A DNA stretch of 22,092 nt, taken from a virus. The stretch lies in IMG/VR virus record IMGVR_UViG_3300024518_001502, positions 1 to 22,092 of that record; one strand, 5' to 3'. Positions 1 through 8,129 of this stretch are shown one piece after another. Numbering within the stretch: the first letter of the stretch is position 1; the number at the start of each line of letters is the position of its first letter. Below the pieces are notes generated by a model. The model did not search any database and was not told the DNA's origin. It saw only the letters and a program-made list of their open reading frames with translations. A program made the translations under genes and the position numbers.

Positions 1-1
1 T

Positions 2-406
2 GTCCCCTCTTCCCTCACAGTAGGGGTTCTTATTTCAGATAATCCTGCTGCGTACTTCTCACATGGCACAACTATTGATATCAATGGCGCTGTTCATGCT
101 GTGAGCGTGGGGGAAAGTTTCGGTGGTGGGGTGGGTGATGTATTCATAGCGGGAACAAGGCATACTGTGAGCGGAGCTATGTATGTCACATTTGATGTTC
201 CTTCTATATCCACAGCTACAATAAACGGTCTTCTTCATACTATTACAGGAATACGATATGTAGTGGATGCAGCGGGAGTTAACAAGTGGCCCGAGGGTTT
301 CTCAGCTGGAGCTACTGGTATAGAGGGTACGACAACTATACTCGGTGGACTAGCTATAAGAGCAATCAATCGTACTACTGATGGCCGTATGTTGATTGAC
401 CTGTAA
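2..406 (+). CDS. C-terminal part of a phage structural protein (5' truncated by window edge)
   Basis: The frame is open from base 2 to a TAA at 404-406, so the true start lies left of the window; the GTG at 101 is probably internal. About 134 residues are visible, rich in Gly, Thr, Ser and Val with alternating hydrophobic residues, as in beta-rich virion proteins. A short motif of the form (I/A)-(N/A)-G-x-x-H-(A/T)-(V/I)-(S/T) occurs three times, with its His at visible residues 32, 54 and 79. It sits directly upstream of the adaptor and tail genes on the same strand, which suggests a neck, head-decoration or tail component. I do not recognise the family; the structural role is inferred from context and composition. 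Confidence 0.6.
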   Translation, partial: VPSSLTVGVLISDNPAAYFSHGTTIDINGAVHAVSVGESFGGGVGDVFIAGTRHTVSGAMYVTFDVPSISTATINGLLHTITGIRYVVDAAGVNKWPEGFSAGATGIEGTTTILGGLAIRAINRTTDGRMLIDL

Positions 407-467
407 TGCTTGCCTTGAATCGCAAATTAGCGGTATACTTGGCATACCAAGAACAAGGAGAATAGAA

Positions 468-1079
468 ATGTTACCTGAAGCTGATTTTGCCATGACTCAG
501 GATGCTATGCAACAGCATAATCGTACTCGTGGGGATGAAAATCTGTATGTTAAGTTTTTCACCCAACCTTTGGAGAATAGAGAGAAATCTCTGGAGGAAG
601 GTAGACCTATTTATGATGATGCTGAGTTTATCAGTATCATGGTCCCAGGTGATAAGGATAACATTGTTGTCCGTACAGTTCGTGAAACAGATTTAACTCG
701 TTTTCCTCGTCATTATGCAGCGTACAAGAATAAGCAAGAAACGCTCGGTGAGGGTACTCCACTTGAGCGGTGGGGGTTCCTAACTGCATCCCAATGCGAG
801 GAACTAAAATTCTTTAATATCCACACAGTGGAACAACTGGCAAATGTTTCTGATGTTAATGCTCAGAAGTTCATGGGGATTCAAGCACTTAAGAGAAGTG
901 CCCAGGAATTTATTGATTCCTCTAAGGGAGATGCCCCTACATTGCAATTACAAGAGAAGCTTTCCAAGAGTGAGGCCAAGATAAACGAAATGGAGAGCCT
1001 TATAGTTGAACTTCAGAAGCGGCTTAGAAAACTTGATCCTGAAGGCGAGCAAGAGAAGAAAGGATTTTTTAGCAGATGA
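468..1079 (+). CDS. conserved phage structural-region protein, 203 aa
   Basis: The start is set at ATG 468 because AAGGAG (455-460) stands 7 nt upstream; a TTG at 396 would overlap the previous gene and has no such site. The N-terminal half has a pattern recurrent in phage structural modules: an acidic PGD segment, then RFPRHYAAYKN and a GTPLERWGFL motif. A segment near residues 120-150 (TVEQLANVSD) resembles a helix-hairpin-helix-like turn. The last 45 residues form a charged Glu/Lys heptad-like coiled coil ending in GFFSR. Related proteins are commonly found between capsid and tail-adaptor genes of podoviruses and are annotated as hypothetical or structural. Its stop overlaps the next start by ATGA (1076-1079), which implies translational coupling. 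Exact function unknown. Confidence 0.8.
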   Translation: MLPEADFAMTQDAMQQHNRTRGDENLYVKFFTQPLENREKSLEEGRPIYDDAEFISIMVPGDKDNIVVRTVRETDLTRFPRHYAAYKNKQETLGEGTPLERWGFLTASQCEELKFFNIHTVEQLANVSDVNAQKFMGIQALKRSAQEFIDSSKGDAPTLQLQEKLSKSEAKINEMESLIVELQKRLRKLDPEGEQEKKGFFSR

Positions 1080-1813
1080 CTGCAAGGTACATATCAGCGC
1101 AAGACATTGTCAACCGAGCTGCTGTTGAAGTCGGCGTAGGTGTGTCTACTGACGTATTCGCTGATGTTAACCCCTCGATTGTGCAGTTTCGTAATCTCTT
1201 AACCTCGTGTGGGCAAGAACTTGTGGAGTCCCATGAGTGGGACTACATGCGAAGAGAACACAGCATTACGACTGCCGCTATTGATGATGGGGACTATGCT
1301 CTTCCAGCTGATTTTGGCTACATGATTAATCAGACTGGCTGGGACAGGACTAACAGACTCCCAGTCACTGGCCCTCTGTCCCCTCAACAGTGGCAGTATC
1401 TTAAAGGCCGCAATCTTGCGACCTCCACTATATACGTAAGCTTCCGGATACACGAGAATAAGTTCAACGTGTTCCCGGATGATCCAGTACCTGATGGGCT
1501 CAATATTCGCTTTGAGTATATGAGCCGTGATTGGGTTATCCCCATTAGTGCTCCAACAACTTTTGAGGATACAGTACAGGCCAACGGTGACATCGTCCTC
1601 TTCAAACCAGTGATGATTGTTCAGTACCTGAAATACAAGTTTCTTGATGCTAAGGGGTTTGATTCACACTCAGCTCTGCAAGCATTCACGGCATCCTATA
1701 TGAAGGAGTCGGGGAGGAACAAAGGTGCTCCAATCTTATCCGCTGGTATGGGCATCAGTCGTCTCCCTCTCTTAGACCATAGGAATGTCCCATACACTAA
1801 CTTCGGGGTCTAA
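1076..1813 (+). CDS. putative head-tail adaptor / tail tubular protein A-like
   Basis: This 245-aa protein begins with a helical segment (ISAQDIVNRAAVEVG), continues with helices carrying ESHEWDYMRREHSI, and then a beta-rich core (DYALPADFGYMI, FNVFPDDPVPDGLNIRFEYMSRDWV). It ends with a helical region (FKPVMIVQYLKYKFLDAKGFD). This layout matches the phage gp11/gp4-type adaptor family, whose helices dock on the portal and whose beta domain contacts the tail hub. The ATG at 1076 overlaps the previous stop, and the next gene is the stabilisation/hub protein, the usual order in podoviruses. It would act in the virion at the head-tail joint. The family call is by pattern, not by search. Confidence 0.7.
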   Translation: MTARYISAQDIVNRAAVEVGVGVSTDVFADVNPSIVQFRNLLTSCGQELVESHEWDYMRREHSITTAAIDDGDYALPADFGYMINQTGWDRTNRLPVTGPLSPQQWQYLKGRNLATSTIYVSFRIHENKFNVFPDDPVPDGLNIRFEYMSRDWVIPISAPTTFEDTVQANGDIVLFKPVMIVQYLKYKFLDAKGFDSHSALQAFTASYMKESGRNKGAPILSAGMGISRLPLLDHRNVPYTNFGV

Positions 1814-1815
1814 CC

Positions 1816-3390
1816 TTGAGTATTAGTCCGGGAACTATTCCTGCTCCAGTAGCTGGGATTAACTCCATATCATCACTTGCAGCAATGCAAGGGAGTGATG
1901 CCATCTATACTAAGAATATAGATGGCACTTCTCTTGGGTGTAAAGTTCGCCCGGGATATGCTGAGTGGGCGAACGGCTATGCCGGAGATGAGGTTAAGAC
2001 AGTCATCCCATACAAAGGAACTTTAGAGGATGGGACCAAGGACAAGCTCTTTGCTTGTACTTCTAACGGTATCTACGATATCACTGCCTCTACTGAATCG
2101 CCTACTCTAGATCATGGTTGGGGTATAACTTCTAGTGATGCGGGCTGGTGCTCGTATGAAGTGTTCACTAATGATGCCGGAGCACGAGTACTCATGGTGT
2201 GCGATTTAGCTAACGGCTACCGCATATACACAGAGTCAACTGATCTGTGGACAACTCCGACGATTACTGGTCCTACTGGTGGTGCAGCAGACCTTGTATT
2301 CCTTGCTTCTTGGAAAAACAGAGTCTGGTTTATAGAGAAAGATACTAACTCAGCATGGTACACGGGCATTGGAGTCTTTCAAGGTGCGGTCACAGAATTC
2401 AATTTTGGTAACAAACTTCGCTATGGTGGGAATCTTAAATCTTTACACGGGTGGACTCTTGATTCAGGGGTTGGTCCTGATGACTACCTTGTAGTTCTGG
2501 GGTCTGCTGGGGATGTTCTTGTTTATGCGGGAACTAACCCCACTAGTTCTAGTACTTTTGGCCAGATTGGGGCATTCTACATAGGGGATATACCCAAAGG
2601 TAGACGATGTGGTCTCTCTGTGGGCGGGGACCTGTACCTTCTTTCAACGTATGGGGTTATTTCTGCTCGTGATCTTCTTAGTGGGCAGAACCCGTATACT
2701 TACGAGGGCAGTCTCAGCTATAAGATCAATCCTCTTCTTCGGGCTTCTTTAAAGAACGACCCTAATTCTTTTGGCTGGGAACTACAGGTTCTTCCTGACC
2801 TAGCTAAGATTATAGTGACAGTACCTAAAGAAACAAACCAGCAACATCTTCAGTATGTCTATGATATGAATATGCAGAGTTGGGGCATTTGGAATGGTGT
2901 TCCCATGACTACTGTGGTTACATGGAAGAATGAAGTGTACAGCGGGGCTGTTCTAAAGGTACATAAGATTACTGGTACTTTAGACAATGTGCTCATCACT
3001 TCCCCTGCCCCGGATCCGATTTATTGGTCACTTTTGACAGCATACAATGAAATGCAGAGTCCCCAAATGAACAAGATCGTTGAGTTTATTCGTCCGAGGT
3101 TCGTAGCTGAAGGAGAGCCGTCAGTTGATGTTAAGGCATTCTTTGATTACGACTTATCTGAACTTGTACGAGCATCAATTGTTGGTAGTGGCACAGATAT
3201 CTGGGACACAGGTACTTGGGATGCAGCTATCTGGGGAGGAGGTCAAGATAGGTTCCAAAATCTTGAAGGAGCATCAGGTATGGGTAAGACAGTCGCAGTA
3301 GCTTTAGCGGGTGCTTCTACTCTTTCCACTACTCTAGTTGATCTTGGCATCTTATGGCGAACAGCTTCTAGTAATAGAGGCTTGATATGA
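1816..3390 (+). CDS. P22 gp10-like DNA stabilisation / tail hub protein
   Basis: The 524-aa product opens with PAPVAGINSISSLAAMQGSD and then VRPGYAEWANGYAGDEVKT. This is the signature of the family of packaged-DNA stabilisation or tail-tube-B-like proteins (variants of GGIN..DSLA.MP..DA....N....VRKGY...ATG). The rest is a repeating beta-strand pattern, consistent with a beta-propeller-like hub. It would close the portal channel and carry the fibres. The start is a TTG, the first possible start after an in-frame stop at 1798, with only a weak GGGG (1805-1808) 7 nt upstream. Initiation may therefore depend on termination of the upstream gene 3 nt away. The 3' end overlaps the next start as ATGA. 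Confidence 0.75.
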   Translation: MSISPGTIPAPVAGINSISSLAAMQGSDAIYTKNIDGTSLGCKVRPGYAEWANGYAGDEVKTVIPYKGTLEDGTKDKLFACTSNGIYDITASTESPTLDHGWGITSSDAGWCSYEVFTNDAGARVLMVCDLANGYRIYTESTDLWTTPTITGPTGGAADLVFLASWKNRVWFIEKDTNSAWYTGIGVFQGAVTEFNFGNKLRYGGNLKSLHGWTLDSGVGPDDYLVVLGSAGDVLVYAGTNPTSSSTFGQIGAFYIGDIPKGRRCGLSVGGDLYLLSTYGVISARDLLSGQNPYTYEGSLSYKINPLLRASLKNDPNSFGWELQVLPDLAKIIVTVPKETNQQHLQYVYDMNMQSWGIWNGVPMTTVVTWKNEVYSGAVLKVHKITGTLDNVLITSPAPDPIYWSLLTAYNEMQSPQMNKIVEFIRPRFVAEGEPSVDVKAFFDYDLSELVRASIVGSGTDIWDTGTWDAAIWGGGQDRFQNLEGASGMGKTVAVALAGASTLSTTLVDLGILWRTASSNRGLI

Positions 3391-3839
3391 GTAATTGGTT
3401 TATAGAACCTATGGAATACGAACATCAGTTTACTTGGTTAAGTGAAAGAGCTGAGTGTTCTCACTGCGAGGACACTAAAGGTATCGTCGTCTACAGAGAT
3501 GATCAGCTTGTTGGGGCAGTTGCTATGGACAGTTGGTCTTACAATAGCTGCACGATTCACATAGCTATTGATGATATGCTGGCTTTTAAGAATAATTTTC
3601 CAGAGGAAGTCTTTAACTATATCTTTAATACTTGCGACAAGGGTGTGGTTATAGGAGTCACTCCGGCAGATAATGAACGAGCTCTTCGTTTTAATAAGAC
3701 GGTAGGGCTGGTGGAACTTTATCGTATCAAGGACGGCTACGAAGTCGGTGTTGACTACGTTGTGCAAGAACTCCGTAAGGAGAATTGCAAATACCTGAGG
3801 ATTGAGAATGGGCAAGAAGAGCACTCCCGCGCCGCCTGA
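3387..3839 (+). CDS. GNAT-family acetyltransferase
   Basis: This 150-aa product has the reduced GNAT layout: a central strand pair (IVVYRDDQLVGAVAMD, residues 33-48), a second beta region (SCTIHIAIDD), and a C-terminal NERALRFNKTVGLVELYRIKDG motif near residues 96-117. The last part matches the N..A.r.~~k.GF.e..r.. end of GNAT folds. Homologues recur between tail-hub and ejection genes of many podoviruses. Acetyl-CoA would be the donor; the acceptor is unknown and might be a virion or host protein. Both ends overlap neighbours (ATGA at 3387; the next ATG at 3808 lies inside this gene), so it is embedded in the structural operon and should be expressed late. Confidence 0.72.
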   Translation: MSNWFIEPMEYEHQFTWLSERAECSHCEDTKGIVVYRDDQLVGAVAMDSWSYNSCTIHIAIDDMLAFKNNFPEEVFNYIFNTCDKGVVIGVTPADNERALRFNKTVGLVELYRIKDGYEVGVDYVVQELRKENCKYLRIENGQEEHSRAA

Positions 3840-4689
3840 CTATAGAGCTGCTGCTGAAGAAACTGCTGCGGGGAATTTAGCCCTCGTTGAATCTCAAACG
3901 AGGGCTAATCGCCCAAACCAGTATACTCCATGGGGATCATCTGAATGGTCCCAAGATGCTGAGGGAAATTGGTCCCAGAATATAGGACTGCACCCTGATC
4001 AACAAGCATCTCTTGATGATCAGCTTAGAATTACTGCTGCTAGGAGTAATCTAGCCGGGGGTATGTTTGAAAGATCTCAGGAGGAGTTCGGCTCCCCTAT
4101 GGACTGGGATCAGTTTGGGGAGTACCAATCAGATCTAGGTACGGGTGATGAGGCTAGACAGAGTGCTATTGATGAGATGTACGGTCAAGCAACCAGTCGT
4201 TTGGATGACAGATGGGAACAAGGTACTGAAGCTAAATTAGACAGCCTTCGTAACCAAGGACTTCGCCCAGGAGATCAAGCTTACGATGATGCTCTTGAGC
4301 AACATGAAAATCAGAAGACTGATGCCTATAACCAAGCTATGTTCAGCGCAATTCGTCATGGTGGGTCTGAAGGTAGTAGGGTCTTTGACATCAATCGTAG
4401 TTCAGCTGCGTTTGATAATACAGTTCGTCAGTCGCAGATTTCTGAAGAAATGCAGCGCAGAGGGTTCAGTCTTAATGAGATTAACGCTATACTCAGTGGA
4501 CAACAAGTGCAGATGCCCGGGATGCCTGGATTCAACAGCGCAGAGAGATCAGCAGGGACAGATTACAGTGGCGCAGCCCGTGATTCATTCAATGCTGACA
4601 TGGATATATTCTCAGCTCAACAGGCTGGATCCCAAGGATGGATGAGTGGAATAACCGGGTTAGCCGGACAAGCTATGATGTTTGGGTGA
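3808..4689 (+). CDS. putative virion-internal (ejection-type) protein, 293 aa
   Basis: ATG 3808 is chosen over TTG 3802 because a CTGAGG site (3795-3800) stands 7 nt before it. The N-terminus (GKKSTPAPPDYRAAAEETAAG) followed by ANRPNQYTPWGSSEW is a widespread podovirus signature (P.PDY..AA..TA.GN......R.NQ.TPyG...W). The middle is Gln-, Asp- and Glu-rich helix (EQGTEAKLDSLRNQGLRPGD), and the last 30 residues are Gly/Met-rich and hydrophobic (WMSGITGLAGQAMMFG). It lies between the acetyltransferase and further internal-protein candidates. I infer a virion protein, possibly released with the DNA; direct evidence for ejection is lacking. The start overlaps the previous gene by 32 nt. Confidence 0.65.
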   Translation: MGKKSTPAPPDYRAAAEETAAGNLALVESQTRANRPNQYTPWGSSEWSQDAEGNWSQNIGLHPDQQASLDDQLRITAARSNLAGGMFERSQEEFGSPMDWDQFGEYQSDLGTGDEARQSAIDEMYGQATSRLDDRWEQGTEAKLDSLRNQGLRPGDQAYDDALEQHENQKTDAYNQAMFSAIRHGGSEGSRVFDINRSSAAFDNTVRQSQISEEMQRRGFSLNEINAILSGQQVQMPGMPGFNSAERSAGTDYSGAARDSFNADMDIFSAQQAGSQGWMSGITGLAGQAMMFG

Positions 4690-4708
4690 CAATTTTGGAG
4701 AATTTAAA

Positions 4709-4909
4709 ATGAAAAGTGTTTCACAAGGCGGCGGCTATAGAGGAGGGTTCATTCCTAGAGGCAGCAGGACACCCCCTCCTCGTCCGGCGAATGCGCCTCC
4801 TCAACCTCAAGTTGCACCTGCTATGCAACGTCAAATGGCTACAGCTCAAGGTATGCGAAGAGGTGGTGGGATGCCCAACCGAGGCCAGCCAAGCCCTAGG
4901 AGATACTGA
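4709..4909 (+). CDS. small Pro/Gly/Arg-rich protein, 66 aa
   Basis: ATG 4709 follows a TTTGGAG site ending at 4700 with an 8-nt spacer, so it is preferred over the TTG at 4682. The product is strongly basic and disordered: GGGYRGGFIPRGSRTPPPRP, then PPQPQ, then MRRGGGMPNRGQPSPRRY. It has no recognisable fold. Its stop overlaps the next start (TGATG at 4907-4911), which fixes it as a translated member of the structural operon. A basic disordered protein at this location could bind DNA or act as a linker in the virion, but nothing in the sequence decides this. Confidence 0.65.
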   Translation: MKSVSQGGGYRGGFIPRGSRTPPPRPANAPPQPQVAPAMQRQMATAQGMRRGGGMPNRGQPSPRRY

Positions 4910-5580
4910 TGTCGAGCCCGTATGAAGGTAACTACCATTGGAACAAGCAGAAGGAAGCTATGTTGAACAGCTTACTCCAACAAGGTGTGCCTATGGACCG
5001 AGCACAAGCTCAGGTGGCTAAAATTGCTCAGATACAAGCTGATGCTGGGAATATTCCCGCGGGTCACCCGGATAGTATATCTGACGTGATGCAAGCTTCT
5101 GTTGGCGTACCGGAACCCCCAGCTCAGTTATCCGGCCCGAGTACACCCTCTGTGCCTCCTCCGCCGCAAGCTTCTGGGCCTATGGGTCCCCCAGCTACAG
5201 CTCAGCAAGCTCCTTCTATTGCTGCCCCCTCCTCTCCTGGGATTGCTGAGCCATCTGCGGGTATGGGCAGCGTATTTGACAATGCTGATGCTGTGGACTC
5301 TATACTTGGTATGGGTGGTATAGACAGACAGATGGCGCAGGCCGAAGCTCTTCGTGATAAGGCTGGCCCACAAGGTCGCGGTGGACTTGGCACAAGAAAT
5401 ACTTATGTCGCTGCTAATCCTCTAGAGCATATCTCTAGTGGAGTTGAGAAATACAGAGCTAAGAAGGACATCAAGAGACTTGATGTTGAATCTAAGGATG
5501 CCCGTAAAGCCCTTATTGAGCTACTTCGTAACAGGAAGTCAACCCCCCCAATAATGCCGGGAGGAGGTCCGTTAGTATGA
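4909..5580 (+). CDS. Pro-rich putative virion protein, 223 aa
   Basis: ATG 4909 is preceded by TAGGAG about 6 nt upstream. Residues 1-50 form an amphipathic helical segment (NWHK-like start, KEAMLNSLLQQGVPMDRAQA). Residues 60-120 are a Pro/Ala/Ser linker with PSVPPPPQASG. The C-terminal 80 residues are helical and charged (EKYRAKKDIKRLDVESKDAR) and end in MPGGGPLV. Long Pro/Ala linkers between short helical segments are common in phage internal or tail-associated proteins. No catalytic motif was seen. The 3' end overlaps the next gene as ATGA (5577-5580). Function unknown; a virion role is inferred from position. Confidence 0.65.
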   Translation: MSSPYEGNYHWNKQKEAMLNSLLQQGVPMDRAQAQVAKIAQIQADAGNIPAGHPDSISDVMQASVGVPEPPAQLSGPSTPSVPPPPQASGPMGPPATAQQAPSIAAPSSPGIAEPSAGMGSVFDNADAVDSILGMGGIDRQMAQAEALRDKAGPQGRGGLGTRNTYVAANPLEHISSGVEKYRAKKDIKRLDVESKDARKALIELLRNRKSTPPIMPGGGPLV

Positions 5581-6473
5581 GTAGCCCAATGGAAGTACTC
5601 TTAGGTGATAACCGGGATAAGAAGCGGTTACTTGCTCTGTCTGGAGGTCTTCGTAGGAACAAAGAGATAGCTCAGTTAGCCATGCTTTCTGGAAGCTCCC
5701 CTGTCGAGAGATTCGGACAGGGTATGTACGGCGATGTTCAGGATAAATTTAAGACCCGTATGGCGGAGAAAGAGAAGCAGAAGAATCGTGACTTAACTCA
5801 AGGATACTATAACCAGATAGCTGGGCAGAATGCTCTGGCTAACACGATGGCTAACCGCAGAATGACTGAAACTGAGCGTCACAATTTGGCTATGGAGAAC
5901 CGAGCTATTCCTGGGTCGGTTACTCCCAAGGATGTGTCCAGAGGAGTGCAACGGTTATCTGCTGCTCTAGACAGAGGTGGTACGCTTGAACTACAAAGTG
6001 CTATGGCGTCTGTTAGGGAAGAACTTGATAAATACAAAGAGAAAGGTTCAGATATTCCGGGGTACGGAGCCGGTAGGATGTTGCCCCTCCCCTTCTTAGA
6101 AGAAGATGGCAAGGCTCTGCGTACTAAGGTCCAAGCTGTTACCAATATCTTGCTTAAGAAGAGGTCTGGCGGCGCTGTTACTCCTCAAGAAGCTGAGAGG
6201 TTAGCCAAAGAGTTTGGCGCTACATTTGGACTCTCTGATAAGGACTTTATGAATGCTTGGGGTAGCTTGGAGAGTAACTTCAACGCTGGACTTGCTGGTA
6301 TTTTCGCTGGTTACGATGATGAGGTGATTCAAGCATATAACCACAACATGGGCAGACAACTTGGTGCTGGCGTTGCCAATCCTTCTGGTAAACCTGAAGC
6401 TCCTGGGACCTCTCTACAGCCCCCTGAGTCGTCACCTCCTCAACAAGGTGTAACTAAATGGAGTGATATGTAG
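5577..6473 (+). CDS. putative internal virion / DNA ejection protein, 298 aa
   Basis: Mostly helical: residues 10-110 hold basic, Gln/Asn-rich helices (KKRLLALSGGLRRNKEIAQL; MAEKEKQKNRDLTQGYYNQI). Residues 180-215 carry the pattern TKVQAVTNILLKKRSG followed by GAVTPQEAERLAKEFGA. That R..VQ.I.L..RSGGAVT..EA.R...E element recurs in podovirus internal-core and DNA-transfer proteins. The C-terminus is a short Pro-rich tail. Translation is coupled to the upstream gene (ATGA). It probably belongs with the 3808 and 6474 products in the set of proteins released into the host envelope at infection; that role is inferred from the family pattern and gene order. Confidence 0.68.
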   Translation: MSSPMEVLLGDNRDKKRLLALSGGLRRNKEIAQLAMLSGSSPVERFGQGMYGDVQDKFKTRMAEKEKQKNRDLTQGYYNQIAGQNALANTMANRRMTETERHNLAMENRAIPGSVTPKDVSRGVQRLSAALDRGGTLELQSAMASVREELDKYKEKGSDIPGYGAGRMLPLPFLEEDGKALRTKVQAVTNILLKKRSGGAVTPQEAERLAKEFGATFGLSDKDFMNAWGSLESNFNAGLAGIFAGYDDEVIQAYNHNMGRQLGAGVANPSGKPEAPGTSLQPPESSPPQQGVTKWSDM

Positions 6474-8129
6474 GTGGATGTTGAACTACCAAATGGCTAT
6501 GTAGTCCAGGGAGTGCCTGACGGAACTCCCAAACACGCTATTGCGATGAAGGCAATACGGGCAGGTCTGGCTAAGAACTCCGATTTTGGTTACGATGATA
6601 GTGATGCGGCTATTGAGGGTAGCTTCATAGAAGGTGTTGGTGCTGGCATGACCAATGTCGGCAGACAGGTGGGTAACATCGTAGGGCTAGTTGATGATGA
6701 AACTTTAGAGGAACAGAAAAACCTTGACCGTCACATGACTTTTGGTAAAGGAGGTGGTGGTAAATTCGTTGGTGAAATGGTCGCTACTGCGCCGGTAGGC
6801 ATGGGGGTTGGCGGCGCAGTTGCGAAGGGTGCGAACGCCCTTCGACTTGCATCGAGGCCAGGAAAAGCTTTGGCTAGTACATTGCAAAGGGGCGCAGGTA
6901 GAGCAGCAGTCGAGGGCGCTACATACGGTGGTGTACTGGCTGGCCCCGACGATAGAGGTACTGGAGCAGTTGTTGGGGCCGCCGCAGGTTCTCTTCTTAG
7001 CGGGGCAGGTGAAGTCTTAGGTAAAGCTATCGGTAAAGGCCAGTTCATTAAACTTAAGAAAGAAGCCACTCGTACCCAAATGATGACAGGGCAGTTTATA
7101 CCTCTGTCTCAGTCAGCTGAGGCTGGCCTAGGAAGAATGATTTATAATGCCCTCTTATCCAACATGACAGGTGTTGGGGGTAAGATCAGAGGTCAGTACA
7201 AAACAGCTCTTAATGATTTTAGAAGATTTGTTGGGGAGCATGCTCATCCTGAAAAAGCTTTAGTGGACATTAAACCCACAGATAGTATTGGTCAGATGAT
7301 GGGCAAACTTAAGAACTATTGGGACACTGCCTTTGATGAGATTAAGACGTGGCCTATTAAAGCTTTTGGAGACGTGACCCCTATGGCTCCTAAGTGGTTG
7401 GTCAAGAAGATAACCAAAGAGTCTGAAGGTACAGTTAAAGCTCTTATTTCTGGGTCCGAAGTTACAGGGGCAGAAATATTAAGTCTTAATACAGTCCTGG
7501 GTACTATCATTAGTACTATGGGGAACAGCCCTGCTAAAGCTCAAGCCATAGCGTACCAGAAGAGTCTTAGGGAATTGCTAAAACGGAACTTAAATCCTTC
7601 CGGCAAGGGGACAGGTGCGGCTGCTCGTGTACTGCATGAATACGAAGAAGCTGTGAGGTATTACCCCGCTTGGCAATCAGTTCAAAAAGCTGCCGCTGCT
7701 GCGGATGACAAAATTAAATTTTCTCCAACACAGCATCTAGCTAAGGCGGATAGAGGTAAGACAGTTAGCAGTCCTTATGATAGAGCTCCAGGAGAACGGG
7801 TTAGTCAATTAGCTGTTGAATCTCTTAAAGATTTCCCCTCTCGTCAGGGTCTCTTCCAGCAACTTGCTGCGGGAGCTCCTACTTACGGCGCTGCTGCTGG
7901 AGTTGGCGCGGCTGCTGGAGGTCCAGTGGGCGCAGCGGTTGGGGTTGGGATTGTGTATGCTCTGGCCAGGATAGGCGCTTCCAAAGGACTTCAGAAATAC
8001 TTGAGTCGACAAACTACTGGCCAGAAGCTTAACAGAGCTTTAATGCAGAAGTACAAGAAAGAACTCATACGTTTAGGAGCTACTGCGAGACAAGCTATGG
8101 TGATATTAGGAGAGCAAGATGGCACGTGA
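6474..8129 (+). CDS. large ejection-type internal virion protein, 551 aa
   Basis: Starts at GTG 6474, directly after the previous stop, with GGAG at 6460-6463 ten nt upstream. The N-terminus VELPNGYVVQGVPDGTPKHA matches the short LP.G.vi.GVP.GT module at the front of many podovirus internal virion proteins. Residues 85-175 are rich in Gly/Ala with GEMVATAPVGMGVGGAVA and GAVVGAAAGSLLSGAG. A second Gly/Ala hydrophobic stretch near residues 465-495 (GAAAGVGAAAGGPVGAAVGV) could insert into membranes. The central part is helical and basic. Such membrane-active segments fit a protein that helps form the DNA conduit across the envelope. No lytic transglycosylase motif was found. It overlaps the tail-fibre start by 11 nt. 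Confidence 0.72.
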   Translation: MDVELPNGYVVQGVPDGTPKHAIAMKAIRAGLAKNSDFGYDDSDAAIEGSFIEGVGAGMTNVGRQVGNIVGLVDDETLEEQKNLDRHMTFGKGGGGKFVGEMVATAPVGMGVGGAVAKGANALRLASRPGKALASTLQRGAGRAAVEGATYGGVLAGPDDRGTGAVVGAAAGSLLSGAGEVLGKAIGKGQFIKLKKEATRTQMMTGQFIPLSQSAEAGLGRMIYNALLSNMTGVGGKIRGQYKTALNDFRRFVGEHAHPEKALVDIKPTDSIGQMMGKLKNYWDTAFDEIKTWPIKAFGDVTPMAPKWLVKKITKESEGTVKALISGSEVTGAEILSLNTVLGTIISTMGNSPAKAQAIAYQKSLRELLKRNLNPSGKGTGAAARVLHEYEEAVRYYPAWQSVQKAAAAADDKIKFSPTQHLAKADRGKTVSSPYDRAPGERVSQLAVESLKDFPSRQGLFQQLAAGAPTYGAAAGVGAAAGGPVGAAVGVGIVYALARIGASKGLQKYLSRQTTGQKLNRALMQKYKKELIRLGATARQAMVILGEQDGT

